In this document: in pieces, positions 9,843 to 17,808 of the stretch
Numbering within the stretch: position 1 is the first letter of the stretch
Layout: every line of letters begins with the position of its first letter
Assembly: GCA_947564735.1 (NCBI GenBank)
Contig: CANOEC010000008.1
Span: forward strand, 51,176-115,175
Reading direction: 5' to 3'
Length of the DNA stretch: 64,000 bases
Source: an uncultured Lachnospiraceae bacterium
Lineage (GTDB): Bacteria > Bacillota > Clostridia > Lachnospirales > Lachnospiraceae
Program-made: the position numbers and the translations under genes
Notes under the pieces: model-generated
The model's database searches: none
Told to the model about the DNA's origin: nothing
What the model saw: the letters and a program-made list of their open reading frames with translations, nothing else

Positions 9843-10676
9843 CTATTCCTTAACGCTCCCCGCCGAAATACTGCTGATGATATATTTCGAGCAGAAACAG
9901 AATACGATTAGGATCGGCACTACCGAAATCGCGACGCCCAGATAGATTGCTCCCTGATTCTTCTGTAAGTCCGTCGCCGCATTCAGTGTGGTGATCATGA
10001 CCGGCAGCGTCATCTTATCCGGCGTATTGAGCAAAATGAGTGGCACCAGATAGTTGTTCCAGTTTCCGATAAATCCACCGATTGACATGGTAGCGATACC
10101 GGGAGCCATGATTGGAAGAACAATTCTGTGGAAAATATGTAACTCGCCCGCACCGTCAATCCGTGCCGCCTCCAAAAGCGCCTTGGAGAGTGTCGCCTGC
10201 ACATACTGCCTTAAGAAGAACACCGTACCGGGTGAAGCAATTGCAGGCAGAATCAGCGGAAGATATGAATCCACCATGTGCAGTTTCTGACACAGGTTAT
10301 AAAAACCGATCAGGCTAAGCTGTGCCGGAATCATCATAAATACCACGATGATCTTGAACAGCCATGCACTGCCCTTAAAGCGGTAAACCGCCATGGCATA
10401 TGCCGTGATCGATGAAAAGTATGCCGTCAGTATCGTCGCCGGAATAGCGACGATAAGGCTGTTTCCGAAACCTCTGAACAGATTGACATAGTCAAATAAT
10501 GCAATCCAGTTTTCCTTTAAGTTTCTGCCGGGTATCAACGTAAAGGAATGCGTAATCTCTACGCCGCTTCTCGTAGCGTTTACAATCATCAACAGAAACG
10601 GAAGGAAGCACATTATTCCAAGCAGGATTAAGCATACATAAATGATTCCTCTTTTTATCTTCGTTGCCATTGCCAT
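9843..10676 (-). CDS. carbohydrate ABC transporter permease (MalG-type)
   Basis: This 277-residue protein has six predicted transmembrane segments and the permease EAA loop EAARIDGAGELHIFHRIVLP near residues 165-185, which contacts the cytoplasmic ATPase. It is the MalG/LacG-type partner of the upstream permease. The ATG comes 1 base after the upstream stop and shares its GGAGG site, so the two are translationally coupled. No transport ATPase is encoded in the locus; a shared MsmK-type ATPase elsewhere is the usual arrangement in this group of bacteria. Confidence 0.92.
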   Translation of the reverse strand: MAMATKIKRGIIYVCLILLGIMCFLPFLLMIVNATRSGVEITHSFTLIPGRNLKENWIALFDYVNLFRGFGNSLIVAIPATILTAYFSSITAYAMAVYRFKGSAWLFKIIVVFMMIPAQLSLIGFYNLCQKLHMVDSYLPLILPAIASPGTVFFLRQYVQATLSKALLEAARIDGAGELHIFHRIVLPIMAPGIATMSIGGFIGNWNNYLVPLILLNTPDKMTLPVMITTLNAATDLQKNQGAIYLGVAISVVPILIVFCFCSKYIISSISAGSVKE

Positions 10677-10677
10677 A

Positions 10678-11601
10678 TTAATCTTCCTCCTTCCCTATCG
10701 TCTTAAACTGGATAATCGACACGATCAGGATAATAAAGAACAATGTATAGGCAATTGCCGAAGCATACCCAACCTGATGTGTTTCAAAACCGAATTTATA
10801 CAAATACATAACCACTGTCTGCAGGCTTCCCGCCGGCTCTCCTGCAGTTCCCGGCGCAGCGCCATTCATAAGAAACGGCAAGTCGAAAAGCTGTAATCCG
10901 CCGATTAGAGAAGTTACGAAAACATACAGCATAATCGGTCGAAGAAGCGGCAGAGTAATCTTTGCGAATACTTTCCATCTGCCCGCGCCGTCAATCGCAG
11001 CCGCCTCAAAATAGTCCTTCGGAATACCCTGTACACCCGCCATCAGCATGATGAATGAATTGCCGAACCACATCCATGCACCGAGGACGGAAATGACATA
11101 GGGCGCCGTTGCGGTTGAGCCCAGCCAGTTGACCTGCTGCTGTGTAATACCTAACCCCATGAGAATCTGATTAAAGCTTCCGTACTTCCAATCCAACAAT
11201 GTTTTAAACAAAAATGCCACAGACGTCGCCGCAATCAAGTTCGGCAGATAATAAACCGCCCTAAATACCGCAAGTCCGCGAATCTTATATTTGATATCAC
11301 TGAAAATCACCGTGAGCAGGAACGCAAGTCCCAGCTGAAGTATAATGTTCACGCCCCAAATCTTAATCGTATTTAAAAGATCTCTCCAGAAGAATTTATC
11401 TTTCACGACTCTCACATAATTATCAAGTCCCGCCCATGTCGGGTCTCCATAACCTTTGTAATTCATAAAACTTAAATAGAATGTCCGCAATACCGGATAA
11501 ACACTGAATACAAGGAAAACAATGATAAAAGGTAACACGAACAAATATGCTATACGATTAATATCTCTTTTTTTCGTCTTTACTGCACTTGTTTTTGCCA
11601 T
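10678..11601 (-). CDS. carbohydrate ABC transporter permease (MalF/UgpA-type)
   Basis: This 307-residue inner-membrane permease has six predicted segments and the EAA loop EAAAIDGAGRWKVFAKITLP. The start has GAGGAGG 5 bases upstream. It pairs with the MalG-type permease that follows and is preceded by the main binding-protein gene, from which it is separated by strong hairpins including an intrinsic terminator. It probably imports an oligosaccharide used by the intracellular GH30 and phosphorylase enzymes of the same locus. Confidence 0.93.
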   Translation of the reverse strand: MAKTSAVKTKKRDINRIAYLFVLPFIIVFLVFSVYPVLRTFYLSFMNYKGYGDPTWAGLDNYVRVVKDKFFWRDLLNTIKIWGVNIILQLGLAFLLTVIFSDIKYKIRGLAVFRAVYYLPNLIAATSVAFLFKTLLDWKYGSFNQILMGLGITQQQVNWLGSTATAPYVISVLGAWMWFGNSFIMLMAGVQGIPKDYFEAAAIDGAGRWKVFAKITLPLLRPIMLYVFVTSLIGGLQLFDLPFLMNGAAPGTAGEPAGSLQTVVMYLYKFGFETHQVGYASAIAYTLFFIILIVSIIQFKTIGKEED

Positions 11602-11613
11602 ATTTCCCTCCTC

Positions 11614-11658
11614 AAAAAAACGAGCAAGCTCGTTTGCGAGATTCGCTTCGCGAACTCG
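11614..11658 (-). terminator. intrinsic terminator plus adjacent hairpin between binding protein and permeases
   Basis: Read on the minus strand, AAACGAG, a CTTG loop and CTCGTTT form a 7-bp stem that runs into a T tract (stem 11618-11635, T run down to 11614). Just upstream lies a second stem, CGAG-TTCGC/GCGAA-CTCG (about 11637-11658). Confidence 0.6.
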
Positions 11659-11687
11659 AAAAAACGTAACGATTTTCTATAAAGGGT

Positions 11688-11710
11688 GGGGGCAGTCATC
11701 TGCTGCCCCC
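11688..11710 (-). terminator. GC-rich hairpin downstream of the binding protein gene
   Basis: GGGGGCAG at 11688-11695 pairs with CTGCCCCC at 11703-11710, 16 bases after the binding-protein stop. No clear T tract follows, so it may be an mRNA 3' stabiliser working with the terminator at 11614-11658. Confidence 0.5.
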
Positions 11711-11725
11711 TCCTCCTACAATTCA

Positions 11726-13189
11726 TTATCTGTTAACCGTAATCTCCGGATATGTAGATTCTATTACATCGTAGAACTCAGCCAGAGCTTCCTCTTTTGT
11801 CTTCTCACCTGTCTTGATGGAAGTTGTTGCGCTTGCCCATGCATCGCCGATAGCCTTATCGTATCTGGTTACCTTGGAATAATCGATTCCCTTTGCCTGT
11901 TCAAGCCAGAACTTGTATAACTGCTGTCCGCCGTATACAGAGTTCGGATCCTCAGCATGCGCTTCCAATACAGGAATCAGAGATACGGTATCACCTTCGG
12001 AAACCTCGATCCACCAGTTTGATGTCTCCTCATCTAACGTGCAGAACTTCAGGAAATCCCACGCTAAATCTTTTCTTTCGGACTGTGAAGAAATACCGAT
12101 GAATGTACCGCCGCCAAATCCATAAGCCGGTCCTGCACATACACCCCATTTACCGGAAGTATCCTGTACGTTATCTCTCATGGTAAGTACGCCCCATGAA
12201 GGAAGACCGAATGCAAATACCTCTGTTTTATCCATGCCCTCTGTTGCCTCTGCAAACTGCTCTGCATCCCATACATTTACGGAATCATCTGCATAGTTCT
12301 GAATATCTGCGGAAAGGATCGGCACCTCTCCTGCCATTGCCTGATACCAAGGTGTGGACCACTGATTTGCATAGGCTGTCAGATCATCCTGATATAAGGA
12401 AACACAGAGATCCTGATAGTCATATCTGCCCTGATCCACATTCAGAACACCATCGATAACCCATGCCGAGTCACCGGAGAAATAACTGATTTCCGCATCG
12501 GAAGCAAAAATACGATAACCTTTGCTCTTTAATTTCTGAGCTGTATCCAAAATTGTCGGATAGTCTGCAAATAATTTGCCGATTTCATCCGGATCCTCTG
12601 TTCCAAATACTTCCTGTGCAATGTCTCTTCTATAATAAATTCCTGCCGGAGTAATCTGGTAAGAGATCGCTCTCTGAATGCCGTCTGCGTCCTGACCTAC
12701 TTCCCAGACATAATCCACAATCTGGTCTGCATAGTCCTGTGCGTTGTAGGGCGCCTGATTCAAATCCTCGAAATATCCTGCATCGTAGAAATCTTCCAGC
12801 ATCTGCGGCTCACCTACGATAATATCAGGCTCTTTCTGTCCGCCGTTTAATGCTGTCTGAACTTTGGTCACATAGTTGGCGGGCTCAATGACTACTGTTT
12901 CAATCGCAACATCAGGGTGTGACTCCATATAATGTTCTGCAAATGTCTCCAGATCCTTAGCAAGTGTCCAGACAACTAACTTCTCTCCTGCCGCCGAGGC
13001 TGTATCTCCTGATGCGCTCTCATCATCTGATGCGCCCTCATCTCCTGCCGCTGCTTCCGAAGAAGCGCTGCCGCTGTCTGCGTTGCTGTTACTGCCCGAA
13101 CTGCTTCCTGAGCCGGATCCGCCACATGCCGTCAATCCGAATACCATGGTTCCGGCAAGCATGATTGCCATAAGTTTCCTCAATTTCAT
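11726..13189 (-). CDS. main carbohydrate-binding lipoprotein of the ABC importer
   Basis: This 487-residue lipoprotein has signal MKLRKLMAIMLAGTMVFGLT ending in an LTACGG lipobox, then a Ser/Gly/Asp/Ala-rich linker to about residue 65, then a type I extracellular solute-binding fold (EKLVVWTLAKDLETFAEHYM). The start has AAAGGAGG. It is first in its unit and is followed by terminator-like hairpins before the permeases, which would give more binding protein than permease. It captures an oligosaccharide outside the membrane; the ligand is inferred to be a beta-glucan fragment from the adjoining enzymes. Confidence 0.92.
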   Translation of the reverse strand: MKLRKLMAIMLAGTMVFGLTACGGSGSGSSSGSNSNADSGSASSEAAAGDEGASDDESASGDTASAAGEKLVVWTLAKDLETFAEHYMESHPDVAIETVVIEPANYVTKVQTALNGGQKEPDIIVGEPQMLEDFYDAGYFEDLNQAPYNAQDYADQIVDYVWEVGQDADGIQRAISYQITPAGIYYRRDIAQEVFGTEDPDEIGKLFADYPTILDTAQKLKSKGYRIFASDAEISYFSGDSAWVIDGVLNVDQGRYDYQDLCVSLYQDDLTAYANQWSTPWYQAMAGEVPILSADIQNYADDSVNVWDAEQFAEATEGMDKTEVFAFGLPSWGVLTMRDNVQDTSGKWGVCAGPAYGFGGGTFIGISSQSERKDLAWDFLKFCTLDEETSNWWIEVSEGDTVSLIPVLEAHAEDPNSVYGGQQLYKFWLEQAKGIDYSKVTRYDKAIGDAWASATTSIKTGEKTKEEALAEFYDVIESTYPEITVNR

Positions 13190-13273
13190 AAAATGTTCCT
13201 CCTTTTTTCTTTCAACTCTTTTCTCATGTTGTCTTTGTTGTTTGTTGATAACTTGATTATAGATAGATATTCA

Positions 13274-13312
13274 TTTGGTTATAATGTCTCAAATTTTACA
13301 AAGGTATCATTT
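13274..13312 (-). promoter_or_regulatory. putative activator box upstream of the binding protein gene
   Basis: AAGGTATCATTT (13301-13312, plus strand) is identical over 12 bases to the element at 20614-20625 upstream of the phosphorylase gene. A TATAAC (13278-13283, minus) lies at promoter distance but without a good -35, as expected for an activator-dependent promoter. Both units belong to the same pathway. Confidence 0.4.
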
Positions 13313-13314
13313 TT

Positions 13315-14646
13315 TTAGTAGCAGATTGTATGAATAGAATGAGGGGATAATACTGTCTCTATTCCACATCCTGCCTCTCTTACCGTCACAGGCGCCTCCT
13401 TTTCGGTCTTATTTAACAAAACAAGAACTCTCTCCCCATCAGGATTCAAAAATGCCGCCGCTTCCACAGTATCGCTGTAGCGCGTTGTACCAATCCTCAC
13501 GGCGCCCGGCTCGATATAGCGGCTGAAGTGCCCGATATAATAGTAGGACAAGCGTTTTTCATAGGAATTGTTTTCCGTATCACACATAATCGGGGCTGCG
13601 CAGAAGTTACCGACATGATTCGGTCCGCCCTTTACATCCAATAACAGATTCCAATCTAGCGATGCGCTAATTCCTGCATTCAAATTACCCAGAATATCAT
13701 GTGCATACATCTCCGCTTTTTCAACTTCGCCCGAATCGGCAAAACGAGAACACTCGACACATCCTTCCGTAAAGAATACTTCTTTATCAGGATACTGCTT
13801 ACGAATCAATTCAACAGCCTCGAAATGATCTCCCGTATACCAGTGCACCGCAGCACCACTGACATATTTCCGTGTCCTGCCGTCCTCAACGATTTCCTTA
13901 AAACGCTGATACGCCTCTTCCTTGTTATGATCCCATACAAAGATACCGATATCGGAAAGTCCCGCTTGCTCCAACGCCGGTCCCAGATACTCACGGACAA
14001 ACAGAGCCTCTTCCTCCGAAGTATAGATGCATGAATCCCACGTCTGTACCGCCATCGGCTCATTTTGCACCGTCAAAAATCCGATTGATATTCCTTCTTC
14101 CTTATAAGCTTTGATAAACTTCACAAAATACTCTGCCCAAGCCGCATAATATTCCTTCTTAAGCTTTCCTCCATGGTTCATCTCACCGTTTGTTTTCATG
14201 AAAGCCGGCGGTGACCACGGAGAAACCAGAAATTCCATCTTACCTGCACATTCTGCCTGCGCTGCTCGAACCATCGGTATAATCTGCGCACGGTCATGCT
14301 CGATTGAAAATGTCTTTAACTTCGCATCGCCATCCTCCACATACGTGTAATTACCCAGCGCGAAATCACAACTGTTCATATGGAGCCTTCCGAAGTGATA
14401 CCGAAGTCCCGCTTCTCCAAAATACGCTGTCATGAGTTCTTTTTGCTTTTCTTCATCCATACCCGCATAATTATGTGCGGCGCTTTCGGTAAATGCTCCG
14501 CCAAATCCGCGTACTTTCTGATAAGTCACATCCGGATATAGATTGATCACATGCATACAGTCCTGTACTTTCCCGGCTTCATGTATGGTCTCCTCCCAGA
14601 ATTTTCCGGAATGATAATCTGTAATAATTTCTCTGATTTTTTCCAT
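13315..14646 (-). CDS. cytoplasmic glycoside hydrolase family 30
   Basis: This 443-residue protein has the GH30 pattern: substrate region VRGFGGAFTESAAHNY near 45-60, acid/base Glu196 in TVQNEP, nucleophile Glu294 in FFTEGC. There is no signal peptide, so it acts on imported oligosaccharides. GH30 enzymes are retaining beta-glycosidases such as glucosylceramidase-like beta-glucosidases and beta-1,6-glucanases; the subfamily cannot be fixed by eye. Its place in front of the importer and behind two phosphorylases suggests it trims beta-1,6 linkages or branches from glucooligosaccharides. The start has GAGGG at suitable distance. It is 39 bases after the phosphorylase gene. Confidence 0.88.
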   Translation of the reverse strand: MEKIREIITDYHSGKFWEETIHEAGKVQDCMHVINLYPDVTYQKVRGFGGAFTESAAHNYAGMDEEKQKELMTAYFGEAGLRYHFGRLHMNSCDFALGNYTYVEDGDAKLKTFSIEHDRAQIIPMVRAAQAECAGKMEFLVSPWSPPAFMKTNGEMNHGGKLKKEYYAAWAEYFVKFIKAYKEEGISIGFLTVQNEPMAVQTWDSCIYTSEEEALFVREYLGPALEQAGLSDIGIFVWDHNKEEAYQRFKEIVEDGRTRKYVSGAAVHWYTGDHFEAVELIRKQYPDKEVFFTEGCVECSRFADSGEVEKAEMYAHDILGNLNAGISASLDWNLLLDVKGGPNHVGNFCAAPIMCDTENNSYEKRLSYYYIGHFSRYIEPGAVRIGTTRYSDTVEAAAFLNPDGERVLVLLNKTEKEAPVTVREAGCGIETVLSPHSIHTICY

Positions 14647-14685
14647 AATTAATCCCTCATGCCTTTCCTAAATCTTCCTATCTCC

Positions 14686-17600
14686 CTATCCAAGCTGAAT
14701 CTCAATCCGTTCCACCCTTCTGGCACGGATATCTTCTGCAAGCTTCCCACTGATAAACTCCGCATTCACATCAACCTCGCTTTTGTTCTTATAGATGAAA
14801 TGCATGTTTTCAATCGTATACTCTCCCGGTACATAGTCTTTCTTCTCCTGCATCCGGTACTCCACGGCAATCTCGCCTAACATGACCGCGCAAACGGTCT
14901 TTGTTTCCGGAATCAGATATTTCGGAATCGCCGGTCTTGGTGCAAAGACAAGTTCACCGTTTTTCAGAGTAAATAGATTTTTCCCGAACATCATCAGCTT
15001 CCACATACTGATAAACTCGATTGTAGAACCGGACAGCCTCGCCACAAATCCCTTGCCGTGAATCTTTTCATTCGGATTCCTGCTGCTTGCAATAAAAGAA
15101 GAATTCTCATAGATGCTTCTCCCGTATATTTCCGAATCAAGAAACGGAACCGCAGCCTTATGGAAATCATCAAAGAACTCCTCATACATGCCGCTTCTTA
15201 ACAGTTCCAGCAAATATTTGTACTCCATATGCAGCCAGATTGATTCATTCTCCAGCCAGCCCGGCGTAAACGCCCGTGCCCTGCCAAGCTCATAGGAAGT
15301 GCTTTCCAAGGAAGCGTTCACCTTATACATGGACAGTTTTCTATCATACAATTCACTATCCTTCACATTCTCATACAGTTTCCGCTTTGTATCCTGCGGC
15401 AGATCCAGCTTCAGATAACGCACAGGACCTTCCAAGAATGCCGGAATGCACCTTACTTCAAACCGGAGCGGATAGATGCCCTCCTGTCTCTTCTCATATT
15501 CCGGCACCTCATATGAGAAATATGTGGGACAGATGCCTTCTCCATAAGCACACGCCTTATCGATTCCGTGTGCAACAGCCTTCTCCCATTCCTTCAATAC
15601 CACCGCAAGTTCCTCACTGCGATAACTTTTCTTCTCGCCGGAAATTCCATCAAAGACCTTGTCACGATACAATTCCTTCACATCATTGATGCGATTCCAG
15701 AACGACAGTACTTCCCCTCCACCCATAAGATGATCCTTTTCCAGACGCACAATCAGCTGCAGTTCATCGATAAAATTACCTAGCTCCTCCGTCACCGCCA
15801 CGTCCGCCGGATATTTTTGCAGTGCGCAAACCGTATAGTGAAGCATCCGCGCCAGCTCATATGTCTCCGCCATAGAAGAACCGAAAACACCCGGTAATCC
15901 GTTTAGGGCGTCATACCAGCCCGGTTTTCCTCCTTCCATCTCGATACCCATACCATAGGCGTCTAATGTGGCAAATTTTGTGGCGCATAACAGGAGCAGT
16001 TTTTCCATCAAAGTTACATATACCACTTCTCCCTTTCCAAACTGCGCCCGAACCAACTTCTCTTCAGTGTCTCGCTTGCTCTTTTCATTGAGCGCATGAT
16101 ACTGGCGGAGCCCGTTTTCGGTCTCTTCATAGCGTTTTACACGGTGGTTGATATTCACTTGTGAAAGAAAATAAGTGTAATCCTCCTCATAGAGCATTTC
16201 CCGTTCCTTCTCAGGATTGATCTCCAGATAATCCTCAATCAGATCGAGATTGTAAGTCCAATGGTCACTCCAATAACCTTCGCCGAATTTCCCATTCACC
16301 ATACTGTCAGCAAAGTCGATGATCTGATAGAAAAACGATTCTTTCCACTCACCCAGCACATCGTCTAACTTCGCCCACAATGCGCCCGGCGTAAACGGAA
16401 TGTCCACAAAGGCAAGGAGTTCTTCCTTCACCGCCTCATCCATTCCACTAAACAGTGCTGTCGCCTTTTCCCGACCCAGCCTGTAAGTAAGTTTCTCTAC
16501 CCCTAACGGATTGTAGCCGTCTAACTGAATCAAACTGTAAAATTCCTTGATATTCTCCCTGCCTACAAATGGCGCGAAGAATGTGTCACAGCGGCGGTTC
16601 TGGTTCACGTCACGGAAATTACCGTTGCCCTGTGAGAAAAATTCCGGCAGCATGGAAAAATAATTGTAATCCCGTTCCAGATCACCGTGTTTTCTGGAAT
16701 ACACATAATACAACTTGTTGTTACCAAGAGGCAGCGGATAGCCGCCGCGAAGTATGTTATCCATATAAGTATACCGGCAGTAAATGTCAAAACTCTCCGA
16801 AGCAGTTTTCGTCGCAATTCCACTGCAAAGCTCATCTATAAGACTTTCCGCCTCTTCCCGTTTCTCTTCAAAATAAGCCCCGTCTTTCCTCTCCTCCATG
16901 AACAGCTTTAAGATTTCTTTTTTCTTCACCTGTCCGACAACTTCATAAATCGTTATGGTTTCTTCCGGCGCCAAGGCTCTCTGTGTGCCGTAGAAACTGC
17001 ACGGTAGAAGATTCGTGGTAATCTGCTTTTGCGCATATACGTTATCGATTCCCCCCTCTGCGAAACAGACCGCTGTCTGAAGAGAACAGTCATACGAGAA
17101 AACGACATCTGTGTCAACAATGGGTTTAAGCGGTGTCCCATCTTCAACACAGCCAAAAGAAAAATTTCCTCCTTCTATCGCGCGTACCGCCGCACTGTCA
17201 TCCATGCTCGCACGCACACGATAAAACGGTACATTCTCCTCCAAATCTTCCACCTGCATCCACGCCTTTGCTGTCTGCGTCATATTTTTCATGCTGTCGG
17301 TTTCCACCCCATAGGGAATCAGTGCGGGCATACCGTCCAAAATCTCCAGTGAAATCTCCTTGTCGTCCTCGTTCGTCACCGTCACCTTTCTGACAAGCGC
17401 CCCAACCTTTTCCCCCGGCAGAGTAAAATAATCTACCTGCGTGAGCAGCTTTTCCGCCTCATTCCTCTCCTGTATGGACAGCCTGTTCATTCCAATCTCC
17501 ATCTCCTGCCTCAGGCTTTCGTCCGAGAAACATTCCATATACCTGCCGTCTTTTCTCAAGAATGTGCGGAACCCCGTCCGCTTTACATTCTGATAAGCCA

Positions 17601-17793
17601 CATGCGCCGGATAAAACTCCATGATTGCACAGTCTTTATTATCCACGCCGAAACTGACCACGCACTGACCACGGTTCACATAGTAGCACCAGATTGGAAT
17701 CCCATGGAGCCCTGCAATGCCCGGCAGGAAACTCGCAAACACGGACTTTCTTCCGTAATCTTCTATGATATATTTTTGTTGTTCTCGCTTCAT
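14686..17793 (-). CDS. long inverting oligoglucan phosphorylase (GH94/GH149/GH161 superfamily)
   Basis: This is 1035 residues from the ATG at 17793, which has AAGGAGG 7 bases before it. It shows the long-form phosphorylase pattern: [12 protein letters not shown] near residue 32, FRDVNQNRR near 393-401, [10 protein letters not shown] near 421, and [11 protein letters not shown] around 625-635 with Asp628 a likely general acid. Enzymes of this type split beta-linked glucooligosaccharides with phosphate and release glucose 1-phosphate. The length of over 1000 residues fits beta-1,2-oligoglucan (SOGP) or beta-1,3-oligoglucan (GH161) phosphorylases; I cannot choose between these. It has no signal peptide, so it is cytosolic. 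It is the middle gene between GH94 (15 bases upstream) and GH30. Confidence 0.85.
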   Translation of the reverse strand: MKREQQKYIIEDYGRKSVFASFLPGIAGLHGIPIWCYYVNRGQCVVSFGVDNKDCAIMEFYPAHVAYQNVKRTGFRTFLRKDGRYMECFSDESLRQEMEIGMNRLSIQERNEAEKLLTQVDYFTLPGEKVGALVRKVTVTNEDDKEISLEILDGMPALIPYGVETDSMKNMTQTAKAWMQVEDLEENVPFYRVRASMDDSAAVRAIEGGNFSFGCVEDGTPLKPIVDTDVVFSYDCSLQTAVCFAEGGIDNVYAQKQITTNLLPCSFYGTQRALAPEETITIYEVVGQVKKKEILKLFMEERKDGAYFEEKREEAESLIDELCSGIATKTASESFDIYCRYTYMDNILRGGYPLPLGNNKLYYVYSRKHGDLERDYNYFSMLPEFFSQGNGNFRDVNQNRRCDTFFAPFVGRENIKEFYSLIQLDGYNPLGVEKLTYRLGREKATALFSGMDEAVKEELLAFVDIPFTPGALWAKLDDVLGEWKESFFYQIIDFADSMVNGKFGEGYWSDHWTYNLDLIEDYLEINPEKEREMLYEEDYTYFLSQVNINHRVKRYEETENGLRQYHALNEKSKRDTEEKLVRAQFGKGEVVYVTLMEKLLLLCATKFATLDAYGMGIEMEGGKPGWYDALNGLPGVFGSSMAETYELARMLHYTVCALQKYPADVAVTEELGNFIDELQLIVRLEKDHLMGGGEVLSFWNRINDVKELYRDKVFDGISGEKKSYRSEELAVVLKEWEKAVAHGIDKACAYGEGICPTYFSYEVPEYEKRQEGIYPLRFEVRCIPAFLEGPVRYLKLDLPQDTKRKLYENVKDSELYDRKLSMYKVNASLESTSYELGRARAFTPGWLENESIWLHMEYKYLLELLRSGMYEEFFDDFHKAAVPFLDSEIYGRSIYENSSFIASSRNPNEKIHGKGFVARLSGSTIEFISMWKLMMFGKNLFTLKNGELVFAPRPAIPKYLIPETKTVCAVMLGEIAVEYRMQEKKDYVPGEYTIENMHFIYKNKSEVDVNAEFISGKLAEDIRARRVERIEIQLG

Positions 17794-17808
17794 AAACAAA
17801 CCTCCTTC

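Noticed and set aside
13190-13314. Standard sigma-A promoter before the main binding protein gene
   Set aside because: TATAAT and TATAAC boxes exist, but no -35 at 16-18 bases; treated as activator-dependent instead.
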